Positions 1 through 8,344 of a DNA stretch of 64,000 bases are shown here, one piece after another. Where the stretch lies: assembly GCF_001650345.1 (NCBI RefSeq), contig NZ_LVHF01000012.1:372001-436000 (forward strand). Reading direction: 5' to 3'. The position numbers were made by a program, and so were the translations under genes. The notes beneath the pieces were generated by a model. It made no database searches. It saw nothing but the letters and a program-made list of their open reading frames with translations, and was not told the DNA's origin. Numbering within the stretch: the first letter of the stretch is position 1; each line of letters begins with the position of its first letter. Origin of the DNA: Photobacterium jeanii (GTDB lineage Bacteria > Pseudomonadota > Gammaproteobacteria > Enterobacterales > Vibrionaceae).

Positions 1-1
1 A

Positions 2-2071
2 ATGCCACGTTTTGAATCAGAAAAACTGCAAGAAACACTTATCGATTTATTACGCAGCAATGAGCGTGAAAAACAGCTGCGAGATGAAAACGCTGCGATT
101 TTAGCAGGCATATCAGCTATGGCTGGCGCAAACAATAAGCGCCAGGTATTCAATAGCTTACTATCCGTTTTACGTAAGTACATAGGTTTTGAAAATGCCA
201 TTGTACTTACACGTGAAGACGAAGCCTCTCCGCTACAAGAGTTAGTCTCGACCTCGCCAGTTTTCCAATCTAGTATTTGGGATGTTTCTAGTACCTTTAT
301 CCGTTGCATGAACGGTGAAAGCATTGTGCTTTTTTCACCGTCTCGAGTAGAAGAGTTTAAGTTTAGAGAGTCAGAACAACTCAACCTATGTCAGTCAGCT
401 TTGTTAACGGGCGTAAAAGTCAGTACCGGTGATGCGCTATTGCTTTTCATGCATTCTGAGCACGGTCAATTCACACCACAGTGTCGCCGAGTACTTGACC
501 GTTTCCGACCGTTACTTGAACGTGCCATCATTGATATCGATTACAGAGAGCGCCTTCAATCGCTGGTTGCAGCAAGAACCCAAGAACTGACATACAGCCA
601 ACAACGATTCAAGGATTTCGCAAATACCGTGGGTGATTGGTTCTGGGAAATCGATACTGATTTATGCTTTACGTATATATCAGCGCCTGATCTTGCAGGT
701 CATATTGTCGATGATGACAGCATTCTGGACATGTTTGATGAGCAAGATGAGGTACGCCAACAACTTCTCGATAAGCTAAATACGCAAAAACCATTTGAAG
801 ATGTGGAATGGCAGCTACCAGAAAGTGAAGGGGGCTTGTGGATAAGCATCAGTGGAACCGCGTTCTTTAGCAAACAAGGTAAGTTGTTGGGCTATCGAGG
901 AACCGCGAAGAACATTACCAATCGCAAAAAGCGAATGTTTGAGTTACTCGAAGCACGTAAACAAGCGGAATCGGCAAACAAAGCTAAATCCGAATTCTTA
1001 GCGATGATGAGCCATGAGATCAGAACGCCGCTCAACGGTGTACTGGGTTTAATGGATATGTTGGCGGACTCAGGGCTGGATAACACACAGCAAACCTGGC
1101 TCAATCAGATGGATCAATCAGCACAGCTATTGTTAACCATCATTAATGACATCCTAGATTTGTCGCGCATTGAGTCCGGTAACTTTGAACTGTATTGTTC
1201 AAGAATGCGCATTCATGACTGCATAGATCTGGTTATCAGTCAGCTACGAGAGCAAGCGTTATCTAAAAACATCACACTTACCGCCACTATAGAGCCGTCA
1301 GTGCCTGAGTATATAGAAGGTGATAAAAACCGAATTGCTCAGATCATGTTTAACTTAATTGGTAATGCCATTAAGTTTACTAACGAAGGTTCTGTAACCA
1401 TCAACGCCAAAGTTGAAAATGGGCAATTACGAGTATCAGTAACCGATACAGGTATTGGTATCGCTCAGGATGCTCAGAAAAACTTGTTCACACCGTTTAG
1501 CCAAGCCGATTGTAGTATTACACGTCGCTATGGCGGTACAGGGTTAGGTTTAGCGATCAGCCAGCACTTGATCAACAAAATGAACGGCAACATTACGCTA
1601 CAAAGTGAGCTGGGCAAGGGCAGTTGTTTCACTTTACATTTACCGTACTCATGCTGTGAGATTGAAGCTAATTGTGAACAAGCTGATTCTAAACAGACAA
1701 ACGATCGGGCATTAAATATCTTATTAGCCGAAGATAGCCATACCAATCAATTAGTTGCGAAGTTAATGCTGGAAAAACGAGGCCACAAAGTCAGCATTAC
1801 CAATAATGGTGAAGAAGCCATTGCTGAGTTTGAAAATAAACCAGCAGCTTACGACCTGATCTTGATGGATATCTCAATGCCTGTACTCGATGGCTTACAA
1901 GCGACACAAGAGTTAAGGTCGCGTGGACACCAAGTCCCAATTGTCGCGCTAACGGCCAATGCCATGTATTCAGACAAAGTGATGTGTGAAGAAGCCGGCA
2001 TGAATGACTTTATCGCTAAACCGATTCAAGCCAGCGAATTAGAAGCAACATTACTTAAATATCAATCTTAA
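2..2071 (+). CDS. Hybrid sensor histidine kinase (PAS, HisKA, HATPase, receiver)
   Basis: A signal-transduction kinase that should autophosphorylate on His and pass phosphate to its own receiver. An N-terminal coiled coil (about 1-35) leads into a GAF-like region (about 40-180). A PAS-like domain (205-310) follows, then an H-box with SHEIRTPLNG (His338), an ATPase domain with N-box NLIGNAIKF, DTGIGI and GGTGLGLAIS, and a C-terminal receiver (570-689) with acidic pair Glu577/Asp578, phospho-acceptor Asp623 and Lys673. No membrane segment is visible, so it is probably cytosolic. The first ATG is at base 2, so a ribosome site cannot be seen and the true start may lie outside the window. Its ligand and output partner are unknown. 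Confidence 0.9.
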   Translation: MPRFESEKLQETLIDLLRSNEREKQLRDENAAILAGISAMAGANNKRQVFNSLLSVLRKYIGFENAIVLTREDEASPLQELVSTSPVFQSSIWDVSSTFIRCMNGESIVLFSPSRVEEFKFRESEQLNLCQSALLTGVKVSTGDALLLFMHSEHGQFTPQCRRVLDRFRPLLERAIIDIDYRERLQSLVAARTQELTYSQQRFKDFANTVGDWFWEIDTDLCFTYISAPDLAGHIVDDDSILDMFDEQDEVRQQLLDKLNTQKPFEDVEWQLPESEGGLWISISGTAFFSKQGKLLGYRGTAKNITNRKKRMFELLEARKQAESANKAKSEFLAMMSHEIRTPLNGVLGLMDMLADSGLDNTQQTWLNQMDQSAQLLLTIINDILDLSRIESGNFELYCSRMRIHDCIDLVISQLREQALSKNITLTATIEPSVPEYIEGDKNRIAQIMFNLIGNAIKFTNEGSVTINAKVENGQLRVSVTDTGIGIAQDAQKNLFTPFSQADCSITRRYGGTGLGLAISQHLINKMNGNITLQSELGKGSCFTLHLPYSCCEIEANCEQADSKQTNDRALNILLAEDSHTNQLVAKLMLEKRGHKVSITNNGEEAIAEFENKPAAYDLILMDISMPVLDGLQATQELRSRGHQVPIVALTANAMYSDKVMCEEAGMNDFIAKPIQASELEATLLKYQS

Positions 2072-2095
2072 ACTGACAGAAATACCCACATATAG

Positions 2096-2124
2096 AAAGA
2101 GCAGCTTCATAGCAGCTCTTTTTT
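2096..2124 (+). terminator. Hairpin terminator after the histidine kinase
   Basis: An imperfect GC-containing stem (AAAGAGCAGC / AGCAGCTCTTT, one internal mismatch) is followed by a run of T. It lies 25 bases after the kinase stop codon. Confidence 0.6.
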
Positions 2125-2145
2125 ATCTGCGTAATTTCGTTGGCT

Positions 2146-2461
2146 TAAAACGACAAAGGTAGCATAGTTAATTTTTCAAGTGTAACTGGGACAATGGTTG
2201 CTGATCTTGGTTAGATTGGTTACGCCGCAACAAAAGCTGCCGTTTGGGGAATGACTAAATCCATAAGCATGGAATTTGTGACGAAAGGCATTCGCGTCAA
2301 TATGGTTTGTCCGGGCATGATAAGGTCGAATGGGTAAACCAGAAGAAGCAGCAAGCGCCGTTGTATTTTTGTTGTCTGATGAAGCTAGCAATATAACCGG
2401 CAGAGAAATTGTTTTCGATGGCGGCTCAACATTACCAGAGACAAATGTCGTTCCAAGTTAA
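2146..2461 (+). pseudogene. ucpA: Degraded short-chain dehydrogenase (ucpA-like remnant)
   Basis: Reading from base 2158 gives GSIVNFSSVTGTMVADLG, an in-frame TAG, then IGYAATKAAVWGMTKS and IRVNMVCPGMI. This is the SDR core with the YxxxK catalytic pair. After a short deletion with a frame change at about 2325, the reading continues from ATG 2330 as GKPEEAASAVVFLLSDEAS, TGREIVFDGG and STLPET. The C-terminal GGSTLPET matches what I remember of E. coli UcpA. The N-terminal cofactor-binding half is absent: the kinase terminator lies directly upstream. With one stop codon, one internal deletion and a missing N-terminus, it cannot make an active enzyme. The assignment to UcpA rather than another SDR is an inference. 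Confidence 0.85.
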
Positions 2462-2568
2462 TCTAAGAACTCAACTTGAATTGCCAGCACAGTTAACTTT
2501 GTTAGCTGTGCTGTAATAAACACATATATTGAAGCACCAGGCAAACTGAACATTTGCAGCAGCGCTTA

Positions 2569-2593
2569 AAAATAGGTGTTTATTACCTATTTT
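2569..2593. repeat. Perfect 9-bp inverted repeat, possible operator
   Basis: AAAATAGGT and ACCTATTTT are separated by 7 bases, about 110 bp from the dif site. The arms are AT-rich and no T run follows, so it looks more like a dimeric repressor site than a terminator. It could be a leftover operator of the decayed phage-type gene on the far side of dif. Confidence 0.4.
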
Positions 2594-2700
2594 ATGGTAA
2601 ATACGCAATACGGTTAAATTGCCATGTTTTCATCGTAATCAGCAAGAAAAGGGAGGATAGCTAGCAAATAGACATACGGATATACGCCTCCATACACCCT

Positions 2701-2728
2701 ATTTAACATAATATATATTATACGCACT
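2701..2728 (-). other. dif: dif site (XerC/XerD chromosome dimer resolution site)
   Basis: On the minus strand the 28 bases read as an 11-bp XerC arm AGTGCGTATAA, a 6-bp centre TATATA and an 11-bp XerD arm TTATGTTAAAT. From memory, the XerD arm is identical to that of E. coli dif. The XerC arm differs at two positions and the centre at one. XerC and XerD recombine here under FtsK control to resolve chromosome dimers. Such sites are single-copy and sit at the replication terminus, which agrees with matP and several matS sites in this window. Vibrio dif1 is also the integration site of XerCD-using phages. Confidence 0.88.
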
Positions 2729-2962
2729 AAAGGGTATTTTTTTTAACATAGCTGAATGGCTTTTGCGTTTATGCCGAAACCTCTGATTTTCAAATACAAA
2801 ATTCCTTTGGAAACATTCGTTTATATCATTTTCTTGTGGCTTTAGCAGTGTTTTGCTGCGGCTACTTTGTTTGCGTTTGATAAGTTTATACATCCTTTGT
2901 TCACATCCAAATGTTAACTGGAATCGGATTTACCTATCGACACAACCAAATCAATAGAAAAC

Positions 2963-3412
2963 ATGAGTCATTCGTAAACTGTTTTGGCACTGTTTTGAAG
3001 ATAACAATCAAGGTGCGGCGTGGTTTCATGTTCGTCCTATCACGGTCAAACGTTGGCTATCTGGCTGGATGGACGTTAATCCAATGGCTGAGAAATTGTT
3101 TTAATCCGTGTCTGTGGCTATTTGCCCGATGATACCCGCTGGCGTGGATTTCGTATTGACGAGGAACACTGTGTGATTGTCACTCCCGAAGGACGCCGAT
3201 TCAGCCCCAAAGAGCTGGATTCTATGGCGTTACGGTTTGATGAATATCACTGGCTTAAACGTATGTACGAATTAGATTATGTACCCGTGAGATCCAATAT
3301 TGTCACGCCATTGCCGTTTCGTGGCGGTCGTCGCTTGAAACAACCAATGTGTGACACGGTAACGAAGGAGAAAAAGAAAGTGTATCGTATGGCAGCCAAG
3401 AAAAGAATCTAA
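2963..3412 (+). pseudogene. Frameshifted phage-type gene next to dif (DUF3653-like)
   Basis: No single frame is open, but a coherent protein appears when two frameshifts are repaired. ATG 2963 gives MSHS. After a one-base shift near 2975 the reading is KLFWHCFEDNNQGAAWFHVR and then PITVKRWLSGWMDVNPMAEK. At a T run (3098-3102) one base appears lost, and the other frame continues LIRVCGYLPDDTRWRGFRID, then TPEGRRFSPKELDS and a basic tail. The fused product would be about 149 residues. A DNA-contact segment (TVKRWLSG) followed by a W-rGF motif resembles the phage-encoded DUF3653 family as I recall it. Its place 235 bp from dif suggests the remains of a XerCD-integrated phage, which is an inference. 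Confidence 0.7.
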
Positions 3413-3475
3413 CTTCCCTCGCCTTTAATATGAAAAGCCCATATTACATGAGCTTCCTCTTAAGGACTGAAAATA

Positions 3476-3820
3476 TCACCTTTGACGAATTTCAATGGTG
3501 TAATCAGGTGCATCTTCCCATTTGATTGTTTTCAGAGCACCAGTGCATCCACTACGTGTTGTTCTATAGCTTGTAATGCCTGTAACTTTTTTATTCGTAA
3601 ACCAAATTATTTTATGATCGTTATATCCAAAACCAGCTCCAGAAACACAGTATTGCCACGCTTCTTTTTGTTGTTCAAATTGTCGATCATAAGGAGGCCC
3701 TAAAATATCTATTACCTTCTCTTTTGAATCTCCAGCGTCAATTAATATTGTCTTATTATCTAGAGTTCCACACCCAGCTAAAACAACAGACATTAAAAGG
3801 ATCAGTAGCGATTTTTCCAT
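3476..3820 (-). CDS. Lipoprotein with BamE/SmpA-like fold
   Basis: The 114-residue product starts with a short lipoprotein signal: a Lys, a hydrophobic stretch LLILLMSVVL and the lipobox AGC with Cys17. The segment KEKVIDILGPPYDRQFEQQKEAWQY (about 33-57) is typical of the SmpA/OmlA (BamE-like) fold, a two-helix, three-strand domain with the G-P-P turn. BamE itself is a subunit of the outer-membrane assembly machine, but this protein is a divergent paralogue and its role is unknown. It is probably anchored to the inner face of the outer membrane. It stands alone and no clear Shine-Dalgarno sequence precedes the ATG. Confidence 0.75.
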   Translation of the reverse strand: MEKSLLILLMSVVLAGCGTLDNKTILIDAGDSKEKVIDILGPPYDRQFEQQKEAWQYCVSGAGFGYNDHKIIWFTNKKVTGITSYRTTRSGCTGALKTIKWEDAPDYTIEIRQR

Positions 3821-4128
3821 TAGCTTTTATCTCAAATATTGATGCAAATACATAACCGTAATTCTTGCATACAACCTTAAACAATATTAAACATCAAGGT
3901 AATATCCAATATTACAGCAGTGTTAGATTAGAGTCACCTATGGCATTTACAGTTTTGATTTGATATCAAACCACAGCGTTTTACGTCTCTCTAACGGCAT
4001 ATTCCACATAAGCGAAGCGTCCACGTGATACCGTACAACCTATGCGTCATTATTTAGTAGTTGACCAAAACACTCTGGAATAATAACATGCATTAAAAAT
4101 GCACATTAACCAAAGTAAAGGTCTAGAT

Positions 4129-4290
4129 ATGACATTCTCTCTTAAAAAGATTTTCAAAAAAGAAGATAAAGATCAAAACGTGAAAGTTGCTGAGCAGGTT
4201 TCAACGGCTAAAGAATCACAAGAAAATCAGTCTGATACAAAGAAAAAAGGAAAGCATGGTGAGAGTTTTTGCTGTGGTTCTTGCTCGTAA
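4129..4290 (+). CDS. CCGSCS-tail small protein
   Basis: A 53-residue peptide that begins MTFSLKKIFKK, continues with a Lys/Glu/Gln-rich hydrophilic stretch, and ends in GESFCCGSCS. Small marine gammaproteobacterial proteins with exactly this tail form the family called CCGSCS motif protein (TIGR04101, as I recall). The clustered cysteines suggest metal or redox chemistry, but no function is established. An upstream ATG at 4099 is in frame, but the ATG at 4129 has AAAGG seven bases before it, so I use that start. A hairpin (4322-4347) follows. Confidence 0.75.
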   Translation: MTFSLKKIFKKEDKDQNVKVAEQVSTAKESQENQSDTKKKGKHGESFCCGSCS

Positions 4291-4321
4291 CGCGTGAGAT
4301 GGAATGCGGAACTGGGAACTG

Positions 4322-4347
4322 AAGCCTCTTCGGTAAGTAAGAGGCTT
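4322..4347. terminator. Bidirectional hairpin between the CCGSCS gene and an acetyltransferase gene
   Basis: AAGCCTCTT and AAGAGGCTT form a perfect 9-bp stem with an 8-base loop. It lies between two convergent genes. The T run is short on both sides. Confidence 0.55.
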
Positions 4348-4368
4348 TACCTGTTTGATTTGCAGTAA

Positions 4369-4794
4369 CTAAATATCTTTCACCAAAAAGTAAGTTGTAT
4401 GGTTTTCGGGTGAACCTTCGATAACGCCATATACGCGAAACCCTAACTTCTCGTAGAATGGCTTAGCTTGAAAATCGAGGGTCTCGGTACGAATTTGTTG
4501 CAGCCCCTTTTCTTTGGCGAAAGCTTCAAGCTGCCCCATTAGCTCTGTACCAATACCTGTGCCGCGTGTTTCTTCAGATAGCCATAACAGCTCGAGTACA
4601 CAGTAACTCCAAATAACACTGGCTTGGAGCCCCCCGACGATTTCACCGTTGTCATTTTTCACAAATAGCCCAAAGCGAAAACCTGAGTCAAACTCCCCAT
4701 CATTTGGTAGGTATTTTTCGTTAAATGCAGCGATGCCATCGCTAATTACTTTTAAGTCTTCGCTTGAAGGCGAAACTGCTAATTCAACTTTCAC
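4369..4794 (-). CDS. GNAT family N-acetyltransferase
   Basis: A 141-residue single-domain acetyltransferase of the GCN5 fold. The acetyl-CoA loop is RGTGIGTELM (about residues 80-89), followed by the usual helix and FYEKLGFRVYG near residue 115. It should transfer an acetyl group from acetyl-CoA to an amine, but the substrate is unknown. The start is GTG at 4794, with GGAG five bases upstream. The adenylate-kinase-like gene ends 23 bp upstream on the same strand, so the two are probably co-transcribed. Confidence 0.85.
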   Translation of the reverse strand: MKVELAVSPSSEDLKVISDGIAAFNEKYLPNDGEFDSGFRFGLFVKNDNGEIVGGLQASVIWSYCVLELLWLSEETRGTGIGTELMGQLEAFAKEKGLQQIRTETLDFQAKPFYEKLGFRVYGVIEGSPENHTTYFLVKDI

Positions 4795-4817
4795 TATTGC
4801 TCCATTTGGTTACGGCG

Positions 4818-5369
4818 TCACGCAGTTTGTTGCTGCTGCTGAATATGTTGATTGATAAAGCCTTGTGCTTTTTTCGGGCTCGTTAAGCGTATAAAGTTGA
4901 TGTGCTGGTATTGAGGATCGGCAAACATTGCTTGATAACGTTTTCGGTTACTTTTGAAGGTCGAAAGTGTCCACAAAATAATAGAATCGCGACTAAAAAA
5001 GCATTTCTGAAATGTCTCAATATTGCCGGTTCCTGCCCACAACTCTGTGCCTGACAGACTCCGCTTTATCGCTCGTTTTACGGCTTGAAATACTGTGCGT
5101 GGAAACGAATAATCTATCCAAATCACGGTATCAACCTCAGCCCATTTTACCGAAATGGTACGGTTATAGTTACCATCAAGTACCCAATTCGGTTGAGCTA
5201 GTTCACTATTTAGCGCAGCCATGAACTCTTCATCAGAAGACTCCTGCCAATTGGGTTGCCAGTAAATCGCATCCATTTCTAAGTACGGATAATTTAATGT
5301 TTTTGCGAGCTTTTGGCTAAAGGTCGACTTCCCGCTTCCACTTGTGCCAACAACGTTGATCTTTTGCAT
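4818..5369 (-). CDS. P-loop kinase-like protein (FlaR / topology-modulation type)
   Basis: The N-terminus MQKINVVGTSGSGKST carries a Walker A P-loop (GTSGSGKS). The motif YLEMDAIYWQPNW and the later NWVLDGNYNRT are characteristic of the adenylate-kinase-like group often annotated as DNA topology modulation protein FlaR. It should bind and hydrolyse a nucleotide, but the phosphate acceptor is not known and the topology label is historical. The tail is Gln-rich (QHIQQQQQTA). An in-frame GTG lies two codons upstream. I prefer the ATG because homologues start directly with the strand before the P-loop. Confidence 0.75.
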   Translation of the reverse strand: MQKINVVGTSGSGKSTFSQKLAKTLNYPYLEMDAIYWQPNWQESSDEEFMAALNSELAQPNWVLDGNYNRTISVKWAEVDTVIWIDYSFPRTVFQAVKRAIKRSLSGTELWAGTGNIETFQKCFFSRDSIILWTLSTFKSNRKRYQAMFADPQYQHINFIRLTSPKKAQGFINQHIQQQQQTA

Positions 5370-5399
5370 TTCCACTTTTTGTCCATGTGTTTGTTATTA

Positions 5400-5990
5400 C
5401 TAATGACGTGGCTTTAATTTATGTTCTAAGTTCATTTTTACTGCTGGCCACTCTGAATTGATGATTGAGAAGACAACGGTATCTCGGTATGAGCCATCAG
5501 ACATTATTTTGTGATTACGAAGTACACCATCTTGCTTAGCACCTAACCGCGAAATGGCGGCCCTTGAAGCGTAGTTGTGCCAATGAGTGCAGAACTCTAC
5601 AGCAATGGCAAAAAGCTCTTCAAATGCGTAGGTTAAAAGCAGCTTTTTACACTCGGTGTTAATGCTGGTTCTCTGATAAGCCTTGGCATACCAGGTATAC
5701 CCAATTTCAACTCGATGATTGAGTAAATCTGCGTTACAAAAGCGTGTGCTACCAATAATTTGGTTGGTGTTTTTATTGATGACCACAAATGGTAGCGACG
5801 TGCCCTGCTCTTTTTCTTTCAAGGCTTTGGCTATGTAATCATGAATGGTGTGTTTATTGGGCACTGAAGTGAACCATAGTTCCCATAAGTTTCCGTCACT
5901 CGCGGCAGTAACGAGATGCTCAGCATGCGCCATTTCCAATGGGATCAACTTCACCTGCTTTGATTCAAGTGTTACCTCTCTTAACCACAT
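5400..5990 (-). CDS. RimJ/RimL-type GNAT acetyltransferase
   Basis: A 196-residue protein beginning MWLREVTLESKQVKLIPLE, the usual opening strand of RimJ/RimL N-acetyltransferases. It contains IIGSTRFCNAD, then EIGYTWYAKAYQRTSINTEC (acetyl-CoA region) and the conserved NYASRAAISRLGAKQDGVLR near residues 140-160. It probably acetylates an N-terminal or small-molecule amine; the substrate is unknown. The open frame extends to 6056, but AAGGA sits seven bases before the ATG at 5990, which decides the start. It is read away from the neighbouring DUF302 gene. Confidence 0.8.
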   Translation of the reverse strand: MWLREVTLESKQVKLIPLEMAHAEHLVTAASDGNLWELWFTSVPNKHTIHDYIAKALKEKEQGTSLPFVVINKNTNQIIGSTRFCNADLLNHRVEIGYTWYAKAYQRTSINTECKKLLLTYAFEELFAIAVEFCTHWHNYASRAAISRLGAKQDGVLRNHKIMSDGSYRDTVVFSIINSEWPAVKMNLEHKLKPRH

Positions 5991-6080
5991 AAACATATCC
6001 TTAATTTGTAAATCCGTATAACCGTAACTAGGCTTTAAAGCTATCAACTTGAACAACTGTTACGTGCTAAAGGTGAAGCC

Positions 6081-6539
6081 ATGAAGCGCTATTTGTTTGG
6101 ATTTATTTGTGCTGCTGCACTTACTACCACTTCAACTTTGGCACAAGACGGTCTTGTCCGGGTCAAAAGTCATTTTGATGTTGAGACAACAGCAAATCAG
6201 TTCGAGCAAGTTATCGTACAAAGTGGCATGACAGTGTTTTCTCGCGTCAGGCACTCAGAGAGCGCCTCTAAAATTGGCGTTTCACTTCCACCGACTCAGT
6301 TGATTATTTTTGGTAATCCTAAAGTTGGCTCAAAGCTAATGACCTGTCAGCAAAGTATCGCAATCGATTTGCCACAAAAAGCCTTAGTCAGCCAAGACAA
6401 CTCCAATACTGTTTGGCTGACTTACAATGACCCTGAATATTTGGCAAAGCGCCACAAAATTAAAGGCTGTGACGCTGTTATTGGCAAGGTGAAAAAAGCA
6501 TTAGCCAGCTTTGCAGAACAAGCAACCCAAGCACCTTAA
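6081..6539 (+). CDS. Exported DUF302 family protein
   Basis: The 152-residue product opens with a signal peptide (MKRYLFGFICAAALTTTSTLAQ, cleavage near residue 21). The rest fits DUF302, with FDVETTANQFEQVIVQSGM, VSLPPTQLIIFGNPKVGSKL and a closing KRHKIKGCDAVIGKV. DUF302 proteins form small alpha/beta domains of unknown biochemical function. This one should act in the periplasm. AAAGGTGAAG precedes the ATG. Its stop overlaps the convergent downstream gene by four bases, so transcripts of the two may interfere. Confidence 0.8.
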   Translation: MKRYLFGFICAAALTTTSTLAQDGLVRVKSHFDVETTANQFEQVIVQSGMTVFSRVRHSESASKIGVSLPPTQLIIFGNPKVGSKLMTCQQSIAIDLPQKALVSQDNSNTVWLTYNDPEYLAKRHKIKGCDAVIGKVKKALASFAEQATQAP

Positions 6540-6862
6540 TGATGGAAATCTAACAAAGGTTCAGCATTAATAAAGCCATCCGGTGCTGTAATTTGAGACA
6601 GCACTTCAAAATGGAATTTGTCGATATCTTTACTCGACTGCTGAAACACTTCTACAGCTCTTTCAATAGATTCTGCACGCATATACCAGATGAGATAGTC
6701 GTCACCTTCAATCTTTACCTTAAACCAAGATTCAATTTGCACGCCTTCTGCTTGTAATGACTGCATAACTTCATCGATACGCGTTGACATAGTTTGCTGC
6801 CAATATTCAACGTTGCTATCAAACCCTTGACGAAGTTTAATTAAACCTGATGCGATTTCCAT
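6536..6862 (-). CDS. Small cytosolic protein, DUF6176-like
   Basis: A 108-residue protein without signal peptide or membrane segment. It carries ESWFKVKIEGDDYLIWYMRA around residues 44-63 and KFHFEVLSQITAPDG near the end. The alternating strands and helices suggest a small ferredoxin-like dimeric alpha/beta fold, and the sequence resembles the family annotated DUF6176. The family name is from memory and the function is unknown. It converges on the DUF302 gene, sharing four bases at the stop codons. Confidence 0.6.
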   Translation of the reverse strand: MEIASGLIKLRQGFDSNVEYWQQTMSTRIDEVMQSLQAEGVQIESWFKVKIEGDDYLIWYMRAESIERAVEVFQQSSKDIDKFHFEVLSQITAPDGFINAEPLLDFHH

Positions 6863-6942
6863 TTTTTAATCCCTTATAACGATAAACTTGCTGTTTATGT
6901 CACATTGCTGAACAGTGAATTGAATTTATATTATTTTAATAA

Positions 6943-7950
6943 TTAGGTGTTATTTAACATGTGAGTTATAGCGTCAACCACAATCTGAGGATGTTCAAGC
7001 TGAATATAGTGTCCAGAGTTGCTGACTCTAATATGCTGGCTATTTGTAGATAGCAATGCTTGCTCTTTCTGCATTTTATCCCATGCTGTTGCTAATTCAT
7101 GGTTTTGCTCTGCTGAAAGAAAACTAACATCTTCATGTTTTGCACTTAATAAAATTAAAGGTAAGTTACCCAAAGAGCTAATATTTTTATCTTTAACCTG
7201 CTGTAAGCTTTCCGATAGCGTGTTTATTTCAGCGATCATGTTTTTAAGATGAGGTTTAGTCGCCAGTATTGCTCTATATTGCCAAAGTGCTTTTTCTGGT
7301 AACCCTTGATCAGGGATCTCTTCTGGTGACAGTGCTAATAAACCAATGGATTGCAGTACTGAAATAGTCTGATATTCGCCAACTAGATGCTCTCTAGACT
7401 GCTGGAAAATAGCTTCAACGGATTGGGATTGATGTTCATATAATGGATCAATTAGCACCAATCCCTTCACTTTCGCTGGGTACATTTTCGCAAATAAACG
7501 TGTATTAACACCTCCAAGCGAATGTCCAACTAACACTAATGGCCCGTCAATTTTTGCTTTATCAAGCAATTGATTCAATGCTTTAACTGCCATTATGTTG
7601 CTTTTTTCACCTGTACTATCTGATTCACTCCAACCAAAGCCAGCACGATCATAAGAACAGACTTTTGTGGAATGACTTATCGCAGGTTGAACCTTTGCCC
7701 ATGAAAGAGAAAAGTCGCCCGCGCCCGCTTCTAAGATAACGGTTGGTGATCCTTTTCCTGTGCAATTAAGGTGCATTCGGTAGCCACCCATGTTAATTAA
7801 TTTACCCGGAGGTGGGTTATTTAGCGTCAGGTTATCTTTTGCTTCCATTCCAGTTAAATATAGATAACTAACAGCAATACTTAAAAGTAAAATTAACCCC
7901 CATAATATACGGATTATCCAGCTAAGTTTACCTCGCTTCTTACTAATCAT
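6943..7950 (-). CDS. Membrane-anchored alpha/beta hydrolase
   Basis: A 335-residue hydrolase. Residues 10-33 form one hydrophobic segment (signal anchor) after a basic start MISKKRGK, so the catalytic domain probably faces the periplasm. The fold is shown by GGYRMHLNCTGKGSPTVILE (oxyanion region), SYDRAGFGWSES, the nucleophile elbow GHSLGG (Ser144) and a late GHYIQLEHP, whose His is the probable catalytic base. VLIDPLYEH is a candidate acid position. The substrate is unknown. No operon partner is present. Confidence 0.85.
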   Translation of the reverse strand: MISKKRGKLSWIIRILWGLILLLSIAVSYLYLTGMEAKDNLTLNNPPPGKLINMGGYRMHLNCTGKGSPTVILEAGAGDFSLSWAKVQPAISHSTKVCSYDRAGFGWSESDSTGEKSNIMAVKALNQLLDKAKIDGPLVLVGHSLGGVNTRLFAKMYPAKVKGLVLIDPLYEHQSQSVEAIFQQSREHLVGEYQTISVLQSIGLLALSPEEIPDQGLPEKALWQYRAILATKPHLKNMIAEINTLSESLQQVKDKNISSLGNLPLILLSAKHEDVSFLSAEQNHELATAWDKMQKEQALLSTNSQHIRVSNSGHYIQLEHPQIVVDAITHMLNNT

Positions 7951-8344
7951 CTTAAATTCCTTTTATTTATGCTTTAGCGTTGCTAATAAAAATTGTTATT
8001 GCTGGCTATAAATTTATTAAGTATGTAGATATCTATATCGAATAAATATAATTAATACTGTAAGTAGCAGCATATGTGAAAGTCAGTCTAATCTCACAAA
8101 GAGATAATCGCACATGCTGAACAAGAACGAACAAGGTTGCTCAATAACCAAACAGTTCTATTGTACACGCCTATCAATAAGCAGAATTCGCCTTTTACCC
8201 ATTGTTCAGGTTAAGTCACTAATTTATGAAACTAAGCTGATAAATTTATTTCATCATACTCATGAGTAAATCGATTAGGTGGTAAGCTTAGTTTTTGGTT
8301 AAATGCGCTCATCCAATGTCATGGATTCTTTGTAAGGTATTGAA
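7951..8344. other. Intergenic stretch, nothing identified
   Basis: About 390 AT-rich bases between two genes read away from each other. A 51-codon frame beginning near 8114 has no ribosome site and no recognisable content. The right end must contain the promoter of the small gene at 8345. Confidence 0.5.

Noticed and set aside
2911..3132. 73-codon open frame reading through the phage-type remnant
   Set aside because: It is the wrong frame. The coherent protein appears only when the adjacent frames are joined.
8114..8269. 51-codon frame upstream of the 52-aa gene
   Set aside because: No ribosome site and no plausible product.
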